A DNA stretch of 64,000 nucleotides, from contig CM069432.1 of assembly GCA_035610365.1 (NCBI GenBank), positions 230,848,532 to 230,912,531 on the forward strand. The letters run 5' to 3'. The position numbers and the translations under genes are program-made. The number at the start of each line of letters is the position of its first letter. Position 1 is the stretch's first letter. This document shows, in pieces, positions 45,960 through 58,900 of the stretch. This DNA comes from Aquatica leii (Eukaryota > Arthropoda > Insecta > Coleoptera > Lampyridae). The notes beneath the pieces were generated by a model. The model was not told where the DNA came from, did not search any database, and saw nothing but the letters and a program-made list of their open reading frames with translations.

Positions 45960-47330
45960 TCCTCAATTTTCCAATTTTTTTCTAATTCTTGCTGCTGATT
46001 TTATTGTGGATTTAAATTTACGGTTTAAGTAAGTTTTCTTATTGTTTATTTTCAAAATAGTCACATATGAAACTTTACTAGTTAATTTCAACTATGGTTT
46101 GTAATGTAAATTTTGGTGGCTTTAAAAAAGAAGGAAAACGGCTACCAATCTTAAAAGATCGAATTATCAGGAAACCTTAGTCGCGTCCAAGCTAGCTCTC
46201 TCGGTGGATGGTGTGAGTCTTGATAAAAGTGATTTACGGGCGCCACAAGAGTTTCTTCTGCGACATCAGTATCTTCCAGACCCTTTTGAAGTTTGGAAAA
46301 ACTCCACGATAATTAGCCCTAAAGGGAAAAAAAAGAGAAAGAGAGGAATAAAAAACAACAACAATTGGTATGACGGTATGCCTTGTTAATCGACACACAC
46401 AAGCCCTGTATATAAACTTATACCTAATTATAAATAAACAAAATGTCTTTAAATCAATGTTTAAAAACATAAAAACTCAAAAAAATCTCGATTGCTTATC
46501 AAACGTAATGTACAATGATTAATTATTGTTATTATGTAGTAACCTGTATATAAAATATCTAATCTACAATAAAAAAAAAGGTTAATCAACTTTAAATTAT
46601 ATTAACTTTAGTTATCAAAGTTGGCAGCAATAAAATAATTCTTTTATTTGATTTAAAAAAAAAAAGTTGGCAGCATGAATTATAACCTTAATACAAAAAA
46701 AAAAATGAATCGTTGTGTTATGAGAAGTGATATCTGTTGTAATATGAAAATTTTGTTACGTTTTAAGAGTTTAACGACTAAACTGCAAGTTATCGCGCAA
46801 GAAAAATATACGACAACAAATTATTCTTTACTTCCCTGCGGTAATTAAAACAAGAAAAAGTATAAACAGGTCCCTGACTGATTCGACGTGGCCGGTAAAA
46901 CGATATCGCTTTCTATTCCGATCGTCGTTGGGTAAATAACACCCCAGGTATGAATGTCCCCTTAAGTTTAATTAGCTTACAGGATCGTTGATGAACAAAT
47001 TTTTAATATACACGCCAACGATACTAATAGAAAAACTGAATTCAAAGTAAGCAAGTTACTACGTAATTGTATAAACGAAAAGAATGTTTGTATGTATGTA
47101 TATCGATTTGTACGATACTAAATCTAAATAACTAAACTACTAAAATTAATTTGTCTTATCTGCTAGATGTTTTCGAAAGTAAATTGTCCGGAACTGGGAG
47201 GTAACCTTGGCACTTGGGGTTGATTGACCTTTCTTGTATTCCGGTGTCAACGGTTGGTAAATCCAAACTTACAATTCACAGAAAGGTGAATGAAAGTACG
47301 AATAAAAGAAAGAAAGTAGAAAACAAATAA
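45960..47330. other. unassigned DNA between the two BEL/Pao blocks
   Basis: No coding motif that I recognise. A plus-strand frame at 46204-46389 (61 codons, basic end KGKKKRKRGIK) has no known domain. The DNA from 46850 to 47300 is GC-richer than its flanks and may be an LTR or another inserted repeat; I could not find a duplicate. Confidence 0.35.
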
Positions 47331-47334
47331 TCGA

Positions 47335-47397
47335 TTAAACGAGTAAACTGTTAAACGAGTAAACGAGTAAACGGTTAAACGAGTAAACGAGTAAACC
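47335..47397 (+). repeat. short tandem repeat, GAGTAAAC units
   Basis: About eight units of an 8-mer, GAGTAAAC or the variant GGTTAAAC, arranged as a higher-order 24-bp repeat (GTTAAACGAGTAAACGAGTA...) about two and a half times. Confidence 0.85.
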
Positions 47398-48867
47398 CTG
47401 GGGACAAGTAAAAATTTTACTACCTTGTATTTAAAAATAATTAGTCTTACCCTTAGTTGTTGGTCGGGGTTCTTAGAAGTAACGGCAACTCAAGTCGTAG
47501 ATCCGACGATTGTCGTAGAGGAAGTTAAGATTGATTAATCTCAGAAAGGTAATCACTGGAAATCTAATCTCTCCCCTATTGCTTCCAAAATTAGTTAAAT
47601 CCGTTAAAAAAACGAAAGTGATAATCACTATGCACTAATTGGGAAAACTCGAGCTCTGTTAAACAGTACTTGCAAAGTGAAACTCGAACAAAAATCCCCT
47701 CTAAGATGGAAAATGTTTTGTATTATCAGTGTCCAATGTAGAAAAATTTGGGCTCTACGGTCAAAGATAAAGATATAAATGTTCAAAGCGTTGTTGGTTG
47801 TCTATTTTAGGCGTAAAAAATCTTGAAATGAATTAAAATTGTTACAAATAAATTCAAATTATATAAGGATTGTTACAGGTTCTGTAGTGACAAATTTTGT
47901 TTGTAAGCCCGAGTCGAGAAGAGCACGACACGTAACTCAATTTCAGTACTTATCTTCTATACCAAACAATGCCGTTAATAATATAAATATTTTAGGCAAT
48001 GCACTGATTTACTTGCGTGACCTTGACCATTCTCGGCACGCAAAATAGTTGGTGGCTGATTGACATTTTCGACCGCGGTGGTTGTTTTTCTCAAATTATT
48101 ACTATAATTAGTTTTGTTAGTCACGAAATCTATATAAAGAATTGTGATTACTATTACATTTCCTACAACCACGTGCTCTACATATGTAATTTAAATGGTT
48201 GTCCTTAAAACAATTTTCACAACTTCTCATGTTTTTAATTTCCGTCCACTTATCTGAGATATTTAATTTTAAAAATCAGGAGAACAATACAAGTGATGAT
48301 CACTTATACATAGAGCCATGATTGTTTATTTGCCGCGAGAAAGCTTTTGTTTTGTCCAGATTTGACACTAGTTATTTTATTATTTTTTCAGTTGTAGGCA
48401 ATGTATCTTTGTTTCCCGTAGTTTCTTTTTAATGTATTTTTGTGTTATTATCTAGTTTACTTATTACTAAATGTTCTAGAATGGTATCTGTATGTGCATC
48501 TAAGTTTTGAAAAGACCTTAAGTTGCTAGAAAAATTATTTACTAAACGTCTAAACCCTTGACACGATTCTTGTTTAATTATTTTTAATTAAAAAATATAA
48601 TTTACATGCGTATTTACTATGGCTTTTTATTTTTGTAATGCTCGTTAAGCATTTTCCAAGTAACCTTTAATTAACATCCATAACCTCAAGTGAATTACTT
48701 GACTCAAAGCTAGTGCGAAATCCTGTCAATTACGAATTAATTTGTTTGCGTGTATATACTAATTCAGTGCACGCCGCTTATTGGTTTCACGGATAATGTT
48801 ATCAGTCAGGTAATGTTATCACTTTATTAAAGAACGGGCCAGACGCATGTTACTACAAAGAAAAACA

Positions 48868-49105
48868 CCGTTTATAGTAATCCTAATTGCGGTTTATGGT
48901 ATCAATTTTTTTCTCAACTTTGCTTCTATACATGAATAATAATCTATTTTCCGTGCATTTCTTAGCAGAATTCATTTTACCCAAAAATATATGTAAATAC
49001 GTTATCTTCAAGAGTTAACTTGGAAAGCATGTGGGTTCTTAGAATAACAACGTCATTTAACTACGTCTTATGTAATAACGTTATCTTGTATTTATTTTTA
49101 GTGTC
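48868..49105. repeat. dispersed repeat family, copy 2
   Basis: Same order of blocks as 19010-19390: ACACCGTTTATAG, CGGTTTATGGTATCAATTTT, CTTCTATACATGAATAATAA, TCTTCAAGAGTTAACTTGGA, GTTCTTAGAATAAC and AATAACGTTATCTTGTATTT. It lacks the middle (about 140 bases) present in copy 1. Non-coding; family unknown. Confidence 0.6.
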
Positions 49106-49550
49106 AGCAAATTACTAAAAAGAAATGTGTAGTTGTTAAAACAGTAAATTAAACATCATAACGTTATTTTTTATTTCTTTTTATTAACGGTGTCGACAAA
49201 CTATTTAATGTTACAGGTCCGTAATTTTCGATTTATTTGATTCCAAATTTTTAATTTTTTTTAAACGTTTTATGAAATTTTTTATTTCAATATTTTTTGT
49301 TTGTATTAATACTAGGATTTCACGTTCTAAATTACCAATCTATTAATCAGATATATAGCTGTATGTATTCGATGATTTGTAACCAATAAACATTTTTTTC
49401 CTGAATTTTTGAGATTGTTATCATTCCGTTATTGTTATCAGAAAGCCCAACACCCAACGTGATTTTATTAAACGACGTGCATTTTATGATAAAAAGCTAA
49501 AATTTGTATTAATGGGGTAGTCTGCAAAACTATTTATCTGGTTTGAAATA

Positions 49551-49680
49551 GTATATTGTATAATGAGTAAGGAATGGTTGTCATTGCCAACGAGTATGAA
49601 AATTTGCAACCGAGCCGAAGGCGAGGTTGGCAATTCGTACGAGTTGGCAATACACATTCCTTACGAATTATACACTATAC
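49551..49680. repeat. 130-bp near-palindromic hairpin repeat
   Basis: Left arm 49551-49613 and right arm 49618-49680 are inverted copies: GTATATTGTATAAT..GTAAGG against the reverse of CCTTACGAATTATACACTATAC, then ATTGCCAAC on each side and TTGC(A)ACC near the centre. The loop end is CCGAGCCGAAGGCGAGG. It is probably a very short fold-back element or MITE. The ends are AT-rich, and I could not define a target duplication. Confidence 0.75.
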
Positions 49681-49689
49681 TTTTTCTAC

Positions 49690-51920
49690 GACTCTATATT
49701 TAATTAGTAATCAAAGTTATACAGAATTTTACGAAAAAATAACGCATAAAATAAATAAACTAATTTAAAAATTTGTATTGGTAATACCTAAAATGACAAT
49801 AAAAAAAATATGTCAAAACTTGTATTTATTTTATGTCAACTTGACAGCGTTTATACTATTAGTTATCTGTAACTTTTATTTTATTCTTGTTTTTTTACTC
49901 ATCTCTAGTTAAAGAAATGGTGAGTATAATTTACTTGCTTTAAAGGCATGCAATTTTAGTTAACTTCAAATCATTTAGTATTTGAATTTTTTTTTTAATA
50001 CATTAATTTCAAGCATAACCTAATATGAATAAGTACTAATGATTCAATGACAAGATTTTGCTTTTGCAGCCAGTAAGTAAAAGAAATCTATTCATGCGAA
50101 GCCTGAATTGTTAACAATGTCGTCAAGTTCTGACAAATGTTGATATGTGATAGTTTTTCCTAGAAGGTTCAACCAAATAACATGTGAATGTGACTTACAA
50201 AGCAAATAAGGTAAATTTGTAAATGTTTAAAGATAATTTGTAATTAATAAGTGTTATTTTTAAGAATCAAGCTTTCCGAACTAAGAAGGTAATAAGAACA
50301 TCGTAGTTAAAGAATTGAAACAAATACCTTTTAGAAAATTCAAAATAGTTAATTATTCTAATGGATCAAATATGCTGTAGGTAGGTAGCGACAATGTGCA
50401 AATACATTATTTTTACAAGATTATAATATATCTAGTAAAAGTATACATAAATACTTATGAAAACTGCATTAACATAAGGATAATTAATAACAAACAGATA
50501 TCAGGCATGTGCGGAACAAACATTTTGATATCTTGCAACTATCGATGAACACCAAAAGATAATTGGATACTTCTGAATTGTCATGCAGTTTAAAAAACTG
50601 ATAAATGTTCTAATAAATACTAACTTCTTTAACTTAATTTGAGCATGTTATCATAAAATGAGTAATTTTATTTTAAGGATTAAATTACTTAATCTGTTTA
50701 TAACACTTCAAAAATCTGGTAAAATACTGTTAATATTTCCTTCCCATCAAAAGAAAACCCTGCAAGAAAATAAGTAGTTGGGTTGCAAATTAGAAGTCTT
50801 TATTTGTTCTAATTACCTTGAACTTCTGAAATATATTTATATTTCATTACAAGAAAGTCACCACTAAACGTCAACGTTTACGAATATAACCTAAAATATG
50901 TAATTTATAAAACACTTATTTTACGCTATAAACTAATGCAATACCTTATACATGACACTCAATGATTTCGTTTTCAAATTTCATAATTTGTGATGCAGAG
51001 AATATTTGTAAAAGTCTTCTAAATTATGTTTTCATAATTCACTATCCTGTACGTTAATAGGTTTGACCTGTACGGAAATAGATTTGACCTGTACGGAAAT
51101 GGAATTAGACAATCACAATCCACAACGTTGCCTAATCGCAATTAAACATACAATGTATCGTATTATCTGTTAGTCGTAGAAAAAGTTCTTTAACTAACAC
51201 TTAGAATAAACTTTTTATAGAGAAATTTTAGACCTCAAAAAGTTGTACTTATAAAAAAGTTTGCGATGACATACTATACTATATCTATATGTTAAGGCTA
51301 ATACACAAATTCATAAAATCTGACTAAACGAATTTAAGGAGGTAATCTTAAATTCTTATTAATATAAATTTGCAAATTTAGAATGTAAAAAAATCAAAAC
51401 TGTTTTTTTTACAAATCGAATTTATTTCATGCCAAAACATAGTAGCTGAACCGAATCTAGGCGGAAATTTAATTAGTTTCAATGAAAACTCAACTGTTAG
51501 TCAATGATTTCAAATTGAGGAAACAACCTGATGAGGTTAAACAAATTTGCTTTATGTTGACTGGTATTAGTCACCAACACAAAATTAGAAGAGTTTTAAA
51601 ATACAAATATATTGAAACTAACCATATTGAAAAGCTGAAAAATGCTTTTTTTTATTAGGCAAATGTTTGTTTGTAACAAGATAGTTTTGCTAATCAATAA
51701 TTTCACAAGAAATTCTGACAAAAAATCATGAGATTGAAGGTCATATAAATTTTTCTGGTGTCAGTTTTTCGAGCAAAATTTTAAGTAAAAAAAATGTATT
51801 AACCAAAAAAGCTTGAGTAATTAAATTAAATTAATTGATAAATCAAATTGGCTAGAGAGGGTAACATTTGTAAATGATTTTGAGTTATTGATGAAATAGT
51901 TCAAAATTCATCAAGCCCAC
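49690..51920. other. AT-rich stretch with no recognised gene
   Basis: Apart from the short triplicated motif at 51047-51109 I see nothing that I can support. Confidence 0.5.
51047..51109 (+). repeat. 21-bp motif in three tandem copies
   Basis: CTGTACGTTAATAGGTTTGAC, CTGTACGGAAATAGATTTGAC and CTGTACGGAAATGGAATTAGA follow one another. The second and third differ mainly at their 3' ends. A local slippage or duplication product. Confidence 0.8.
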
Positions 51921-52965
51921 AATTATCTAATGTTACTTGTTCTTCTTAAAATATCATCTTCGCGACGGAGGTTGGCTATCATCATAATTATTTTAATTTT
52001 GGAAGTAGGTGCTTTAAATACTTCATTTGGTGAGCATCCATACCATCCTCTCCGGTTTCGTAGCCACGAAATCCTACTCCTACCTAGGCTTCTCTTACTC
52101 TGAATTTTACCTTGCATAGTTAATTGTAACCCGGTGTATTTTTTTCCGCTTGTAATATGTCCTAGATATTGTAGTTTTCTTATTTTAATTGTTTCTATGA
52201 TCTTCTATTTGTTTAGTCTTCTCAGAACTTTGTCATTTATGACGTGGTCTGTCCATGATATTTTCAAGATCCTTCTATACACCCTCTTTTTGAAGACATC
52301 CAGTCTTTTACAGGTTATGTTATTCATGGTCCAAGCCTCCATCCCATAAAGCAACACAGAGAATATGCAGCATTTAACCAGTCGCATTCTTAAGTTGAGT
52401 TTTAAATCTCATGTGCAAAGTACTTTTCTTGGTTTGTTAAAATTTGTTGTTGCCTTTTCAATTCGTATTTTAATTTCTTTTGTCTAGTCATTTGTGGAAT
52501 TAATCATTGTACCCAGATATGTGTAGTTTTCGACTTGTTCGATGATGTTACCGTTAACTATCAATCTCACATTGCCTCCTTGTACTTTGCGTATTCTCAT
52601 ACATTTTGTCTTCTTATTGTTCATTGTTAGCCCATATTCTTGACTACACTCAACTATTTTGTTCATCAGTTTTTGCAGGTCCTAGATGTTTCCCGCTATT
52701 ATAACTGTGTCATTTGCGTATCTGATATTATTAATCGGTGTCCCATTAATTTTTATTCCCGCCGTCTCTCGTTTAAGCGCTTTTTTCAGAATCTCTTCGG
52801 AGTATGCGTTAAAAAGCAGTGGTTAATACAACGCATCATTGCCTGACTCCTCGTTTGATCTCAAATTCATCTGATAATTGCTCGTCAATACGAATTTTTG
52901 CTTTTTGTTTGTAATATAGGTCTATATGTTTCGATATAAGGACTTTTATTAGTTTGATGGTGTCA
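51900..52965 (-). mobile_element. RTE-like LINE, RT and C-terminal part, copy 2
   Basis: The minus strand reads from about 52965: KAKIRIDEQLSDEFEIKRGV (RT block before the RQGC motif), INGTPINNIRYADDT region in decayed form near 52740, then frames 52484-52666 (MNKIVECSQEYGLTMNNKKT and VENYTYLGTMINS), 52205-52387 (MRLVKCCIFSVLLYGMEAWT and RLDVFKKRVYRRILKISWTD) and 51923-52117 (MQGKIQSKRSLGRSRISWLR and MMIANLRREDDIL). These are the ordered thumb and C-terminal motifs of insect RTE-type endonuclease-reverse transcriptases. The 3' end is near 51940, with a short AAG-rich tail (AAGAAGAACAAG on the coding strand). The endonuclease is missing (5' truncated). Frames are longer than in the LINE at 35880-38830, so this copy looks younger. 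Confidence 0.75.
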
Positions 52966-52969
52966 CTTA

Positions 52970-55900
52970 CAAAATAATTCATTTAACCGTTTTACATTAC
53001 TTTTCATCAAAATTAAAGCCTATAAAATGATTAAAAAATTTTATTTAGAAGTTTGTCATGGTAATTTTTTTCCTGTAATATTTAAAAACTAACTTAGAAA
53101 AAATTGTAGTTATATTACTACGCAATTAAAAGTAATTATTTAAAAAACCAGTTTGTACATACCAGCTCTTTGGATTTAAACATAATTTGATAGTAATTTT
53201 TGTAAAACTTTTATTTTTTAAATTGATAATAATTAGAAGAAACAACTTAAAATATTGTCATTCCAAATTTGATGCATGTTTAACTCAAGGCTTCGCTATT
53301 TTAGTACTTATTACATTAACACGTCCATAAACCATATAAATGGTGAATACTTAAAGGTTAGAAATAAATTAAATCAGTCCCGTTAATATTTCCATAACGT
53401 TAACTTGCAAATTTAAATCTTGGCTTAGATATTTAAGTATCAATCGTAGGTTGATACATGCATCAGTTCCCATTACGTCATAATTAATACAAACGTGTCG
53501 TAAATCAACATCAAACTTACGAAAGTCATTGATGAAGTTTAATCGAACGTCGAACCAAACGGTTTTGAAATTATTATAATTTTATGAATGAATTTCGAAT
53601 AGTGTAGGTGCTAACATTCACTATTCTTGTATTAAAAAACATTTCCTTTAGACGAAATATCAGTAGGGCGTCTACGTTTAATATTTAACAGGTTAAATTC
53701 TTTACAAAAAGAAGTTCAATTAAATATTTATAAATCAGAACAACATAAATAAAGAAACTCTTAAGTGAATTTGCACCAGATTCATAATTTATTATACGTA
53801 CGGACACAACCCTTGAATGATTATTGCAATAATATTCGTCATGTACATTAATTGGTTGGCAATATTGCAATTTTTACTTGACTAATTGTAAGTTATTATC
53901 ATCGCAAATTTATTCTATCTTATTATATTATACATCACAGATTCAAGTCTTTAATTTGCATAGTTGTAAATATAAAATACACATGTAGACGTCGCTACCA
54001 GTTTGATATACGTGGTCATAAATATGAATTATTTTAAATTTCACATTTATTCCAGTTAAAGATATTTCATCTTTATTTCTTTTAATTATATCAATCGTAT
54101 TAATTATTAACCGTTTTAACAGGTAGCAATTACAAATCCGTTTTAAATAGTTTTAATGTTTTTCTTAATTAATCATTGATTACAAATTTAACATCCGTTT
54201 GTACCTATACATAAATAATTCCAATTACTGTGTTGCTAAACTTGTATATATTCTAACTTAAATTAATCACCAATTTCCACTTATTGAGATTATTAACATT
54301 CAAGATTGTAATCATTTTGTTAATGCGTAATATTAATTTTACTTCTTGGAATGCCAAAATATTTCCAGTAATGAACTTTTTAGTATTCCTATAACGTCCG
54401 TTTTTGGCAACTGTAGTACAAAGACAATGTAAAAAATTAAAGAAAAAGTAAAAAACAAACCCAAAATGTTTATACGCTTGTTAAGTAATAATTAAATAAT
54501 TTTAAAAAAACGTAGTATTTCTATTAAATAAATGCTATTACAGTTTATCTTGTTTTGTTTTTATGTTTATACTTTGTGTAATGAAGGTATCACTCCCAGT
54601 ATAGCTATTTTTAATCAAAATAGCTGTTTAAATTTGTTATGTATGTATGTATGTATGTACGTATGTATGTATGTATATTATAGCATAACTAAACGGTACT
54701 TCAAAATATTATTTTTTTTAAGAATTAGCAGCTTACTGCAATAAATTGTAAATCCTTAATAAAAACAGATAAATATATGTTTATAAAATTTTGTGTTATA
54801 ACATAAATAAAGATTACTAAACTATCATCCTGTTTGTGTTAAAAATATTAAAAAAAATGTATACAACACACACTTAAACAAAATAATAAATACTTAACCA
54901 TAACTGATTTAATTTTGACGTAATTACATTCGTAAATATACTCATCGATATGTGTCAATATATTATTATGCACATAATTTAAATATTCATCTAATACATA
55001 CTTTACTTTTATTCATTCGTTCGTAGAATGCTTTTGCGTGTTTTTTATATTTTTTCTGAAATTTAGTGCAGGTTTATCAATAACAAAATTGTAATTACAA
55101 AAATTACTTGCATTTAAAATAGTTTTAAGGTTTGTTCTTTACCTTTCCCAACCTCAATTCGAAGAATAAGAATTATGGTCTTATTTACTGTAATAAATAT
55201 TAATTTACGATCTATATTTATTGAAATAAAAATCAAGAGTTGATTATTTATTTGTACTAATTGACTACTTTTTGATGTCCTTGCAAAATAAAACAAAAAA
55301 ATAGAAAATTAATTAATTCTTCAACTTGATTCGATATTTTGCAATAAGATGTAGGAAGTATAGGTTATATATGACGTATCAGTTTAAACACCGATAATCA
55401 ACCCACACGCAACTTTCGCTGTAAACAATTTGGTACTCCTACGCGTTTCTGTCAAATCTATCCTTAACCTTCCAGCCTTATTTAGCTCAGTGCACTTGCA
55501 AGATTGTGTAGGAACGCGAAAACTTGCTGATTGGAATCGACAGTTCAAGGACAGTATATTGCGAGCAATAAAAATTATTTTTCCTTTTTTATTACACACA
55601 AAAACTATGCTATTCACAAGGCGTTCAAACTATATTTAGTAAATATGACATAATAATTCCGCATATATCAATATGCACTAAACTGACTCAGTGCTTGTCA
55701 CTAATTACCATATAAGGAAAGAGAGATTTTAACGCGTTTACTAACTAACTCTTGATAGTAGACCTGCAACTCTGCGAGGTTGTTTTGCGTAGGAGCACAG
55801 ACTTATAGACAGTAATTTATTGTATTATTTTATCGAGGTAGTTGAAAATCTGCGATTAAATCCAACAATCGGATCTAGAGATTTTAACGGTAGGTTACAC

Positions 55901-58900
55901 GCCAAACCCTACACTACAATATTTTTAAGTACACATTGGTTCCAATTCTTTTGCATAAAAACTTATAAGTATATTATTGTTTATTTTACTCTCAATAAAT
56001 AAATTGCACTAATTACGTAAAAATTTATAAAATTAAAATTTCTTGCACTATATACAGTGAAAACCAGTTGCTATTAAGTTTTATGTATAATACATATAAA
56101 CAGCTTTACAAGAGTTTAAAAAATAATGAATTACTAATTAATGATAAAAACGGATACTTAATTAACAAGTAAAATAAATAAAACGACTAAATTAAATAAA
56201 TATTTTTACTTTTAGAAGTTGTTAACGACAAATTTTAAAACGTTTTGTCATAAGTGTACATCAAATAATTGAAATTATTGACAAAGTCATTACGGCAATC
56301 TTAAGTACTATTCACATTTTTTCTCCATCCTTGATCTACTTGTCGATAACCTAAAGTTTATTTTAAGAATGTAAGCGATTAACATATTTTTACATACCCA
56401 GTCATAAATTTTGTAGAAATCTATCCATTCATAAGTTTCCTTGAATACGATTTGTTTTTAACTTAGCACTACGTATTCCACGCAGTTTTTTTTTCTACAT
56501 TTACATTTTATTTTCTAAGTAATTTGCCACCTACTTAAGTTTTATCTTTAATCATAAACAGATTCATTGTAATGATCTAACCCGTAAATTACATACTCCC
56601 ACAAGGATCGTGGCAATTTAGAATTTATATAAAACTCAGATCAACACATAATTTTTCAACGTCATTCTAGTTTAATTCTTTCTTATTATAGGTTATAAAT
56701 ATCGTACCTCTTATAGACATCAGTATAGGTAAAACGAAGTAATAACAATATTTAAATATACATTAAGTGCACAGTATAGAGCTATAACATAAAACTCACC
56801 TAGAAAAATCAAATCATTTTTGATTCGTTGTGATTGTACAACTTAAAAGAACAGGAAATAATTAAAAACGATTTAACAAAAAAATCAAATTCAAATAAGG
56901 TCAAGGAAAATTGTATTAAACGCAATTTAAATTAGAGGAAGGACATAATAAATAATATGATTATCCTTTTAATTGTCTAAAATTACTATAAATAGACAAC
57001 GCTATTAAGGAAGGATATTCTGAATAGCTCAAATGTTTGTTTTTGGTTAGAAGAGTTCTTAAAATTTTTAAGTACTTATCATACAAGATTATTTTGGTTA
57101 TGTTTCGTTTGGTTACGTAAACAAAAAATTGTAAAACTAAACTATGTTTAATAAACAATTATTAAAAAATGTTTTTCTATTATAATATTTTTACTTTATA
57201 AAAAATTGATTTTAATTCAAACCGTTGCTAAATAAAAGCCAAAAACTTATTTTACAAGCAATATTTATTTTAATATTAGATTTCATTTTAAATAAATTTA
57301 AAATCAGTAAATAAAGTATTTACACTATAAATTACATGTTTTGTAACAAAAAGTTAATAAATCATTTTCTTGGAATTTGTAAGTGATTTATTAGAAAGTA
57401 ATAAAGTAACTGAATTACTAAAAAAACTATTTTTTTCCTTAAATGCTTACTGAAAGCAAACGTTTTTGTGTAGGCAGATAAGAATTTAAATACGTTACGA
57501 ATTTGAACTAGATTTCTATAAGTCATATACTCACTACATATTACTTTTATTAATAAATACTTGCATTTACTTTTACTTTATATAAATTATAGTTAATATT
57601 TAATGATTTCCTTTCTAAGCCAAAAACACTTGAATAATATTATAACGTTAAAAGATATAAAATATCAAATTTTTGTATCGTTTTTTAAACAACATTAAAT
57701 CCAACATTTCTAATTTAAATTGTTTTAAGGTTTCCACAAGTTTTTATTACTATTATTATTTAAATTAATATTAGTTAACCGATGTTGTTAATAAAGTTTT
57801 AGTTGTCTTTCACAGTTTGTTAAATTTTAGTTATAATAGCACTACAGGTATTTGTAGCTCTAATAAACTTGTTTTGGATAATTTGTTTTACGCTATATAA
57901 AAATAATAAAACTGACAAGATTTGCATTGTTGTTAAATTTTGAATAAAAATTAAAAAACGTTATTTGAATTGTATGTCGGTTATCATATAATAAACGAAA
58001 GCAAACCATGAAATGCAACCACATATTATTTCTAAGTTTTTTTTAGACTATTACTTAGTCAAAATATTTTAATCTTAGTTATATAATACAGTTGCTGCAG
58101 ATGTTAAATTTTCTCGTGATATAATCATGTAAAACATTACGGTGCTGACGAGTCGCAACGGAACGAAGCAACCTACTAGTATTTTTTTGATGTTGTTTTT
58201 CACAATTATGCTAACTACATACTACGTTTTTAATTATTAGTTTTAAAGAGGTGGTTGTTCAATGTTTAATTGACATGTGCAGTTATGTGGGACACAAGGT
58301 AAAAACACAATTGATTATTTGTGTAAATTTAAGTGTCAATGCTAAAATAATTTAGAAAATATAAAAAAATGTGTAAAGTATAAATGTATTTAAACTAGAC
58401 TTAATATCAGTATAAAAAACAGCTTGCTGCAAACTTAGTCATTTGATGTATAAAGAAACAACAAGAAAAAATAGAGTATTTTAAAAACAAAAACTTAATA
58501 AAACATGCGTTCGTGTCATCTTTAGTCCTCCTCCACAGTATATTAGATAAGGGATTTTAGTCACACAAAACATATTTTTTATTTTTTTCCCATTCTGCAT
58601 TGTAAAATAATTGAACTGAAATTTATTTACAAATATAATTATAATAGGAACAGCCATTTTATTTTTACATTTACTACACAACATGTACACAATTTTGTAG
58701 AACACAAAATATGGTTAAATTTTGTTTAAAATGTCATATAAATAATTAGGCAAATTAATTTTATTAGTTGCATTATTCGTATCACATTTCAATTTTTAAA
58801 AGTGATACTCAAAATAGCGAAAACAAAAAAGTCTTATTTATGTCTCGAAAAATTTCGTGTTATTGACTAAAAAAAAAACACCAAAGACAATTATTATTAA

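Larger units (their letters stand above)
43880..48250 (-). mobile_element. BEL/Pao LTR-retrotransposon fossil in two blocks
   Basis: Block 1 (about 43890-45950), read on the minus strand: RT-region pieces near 45950-45060, the A17-type/RNase H region of BEL pol (44497-44907, with SIKKITLPELQLCGV, YWCDSTIVFEWI and NPADLMSRGVSSEHLEIW), and the integrase zinc-binding and early core region (43891-44325, with RGRLLNASI and ISYAGPF). Block 2 (about 47840-48250) holds a gag zinc knuckle and the aspartic protease motif region (CRALLDSG). The order gag-protease-RT-A17-integrase is right for BEL/Pao, so both blocks may be one element, but 45950-47840 contains little that fits and may include another insertion. 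LTRs were not identified. Broken many times; old. Confidence 0.7.

Noticed and set aside
55384-55639. Overlapping frames on both strands as a host exon
   Set aside because: Frames on both strands, no known motif and no splice context. Slightly higher G+C alone is not enough.
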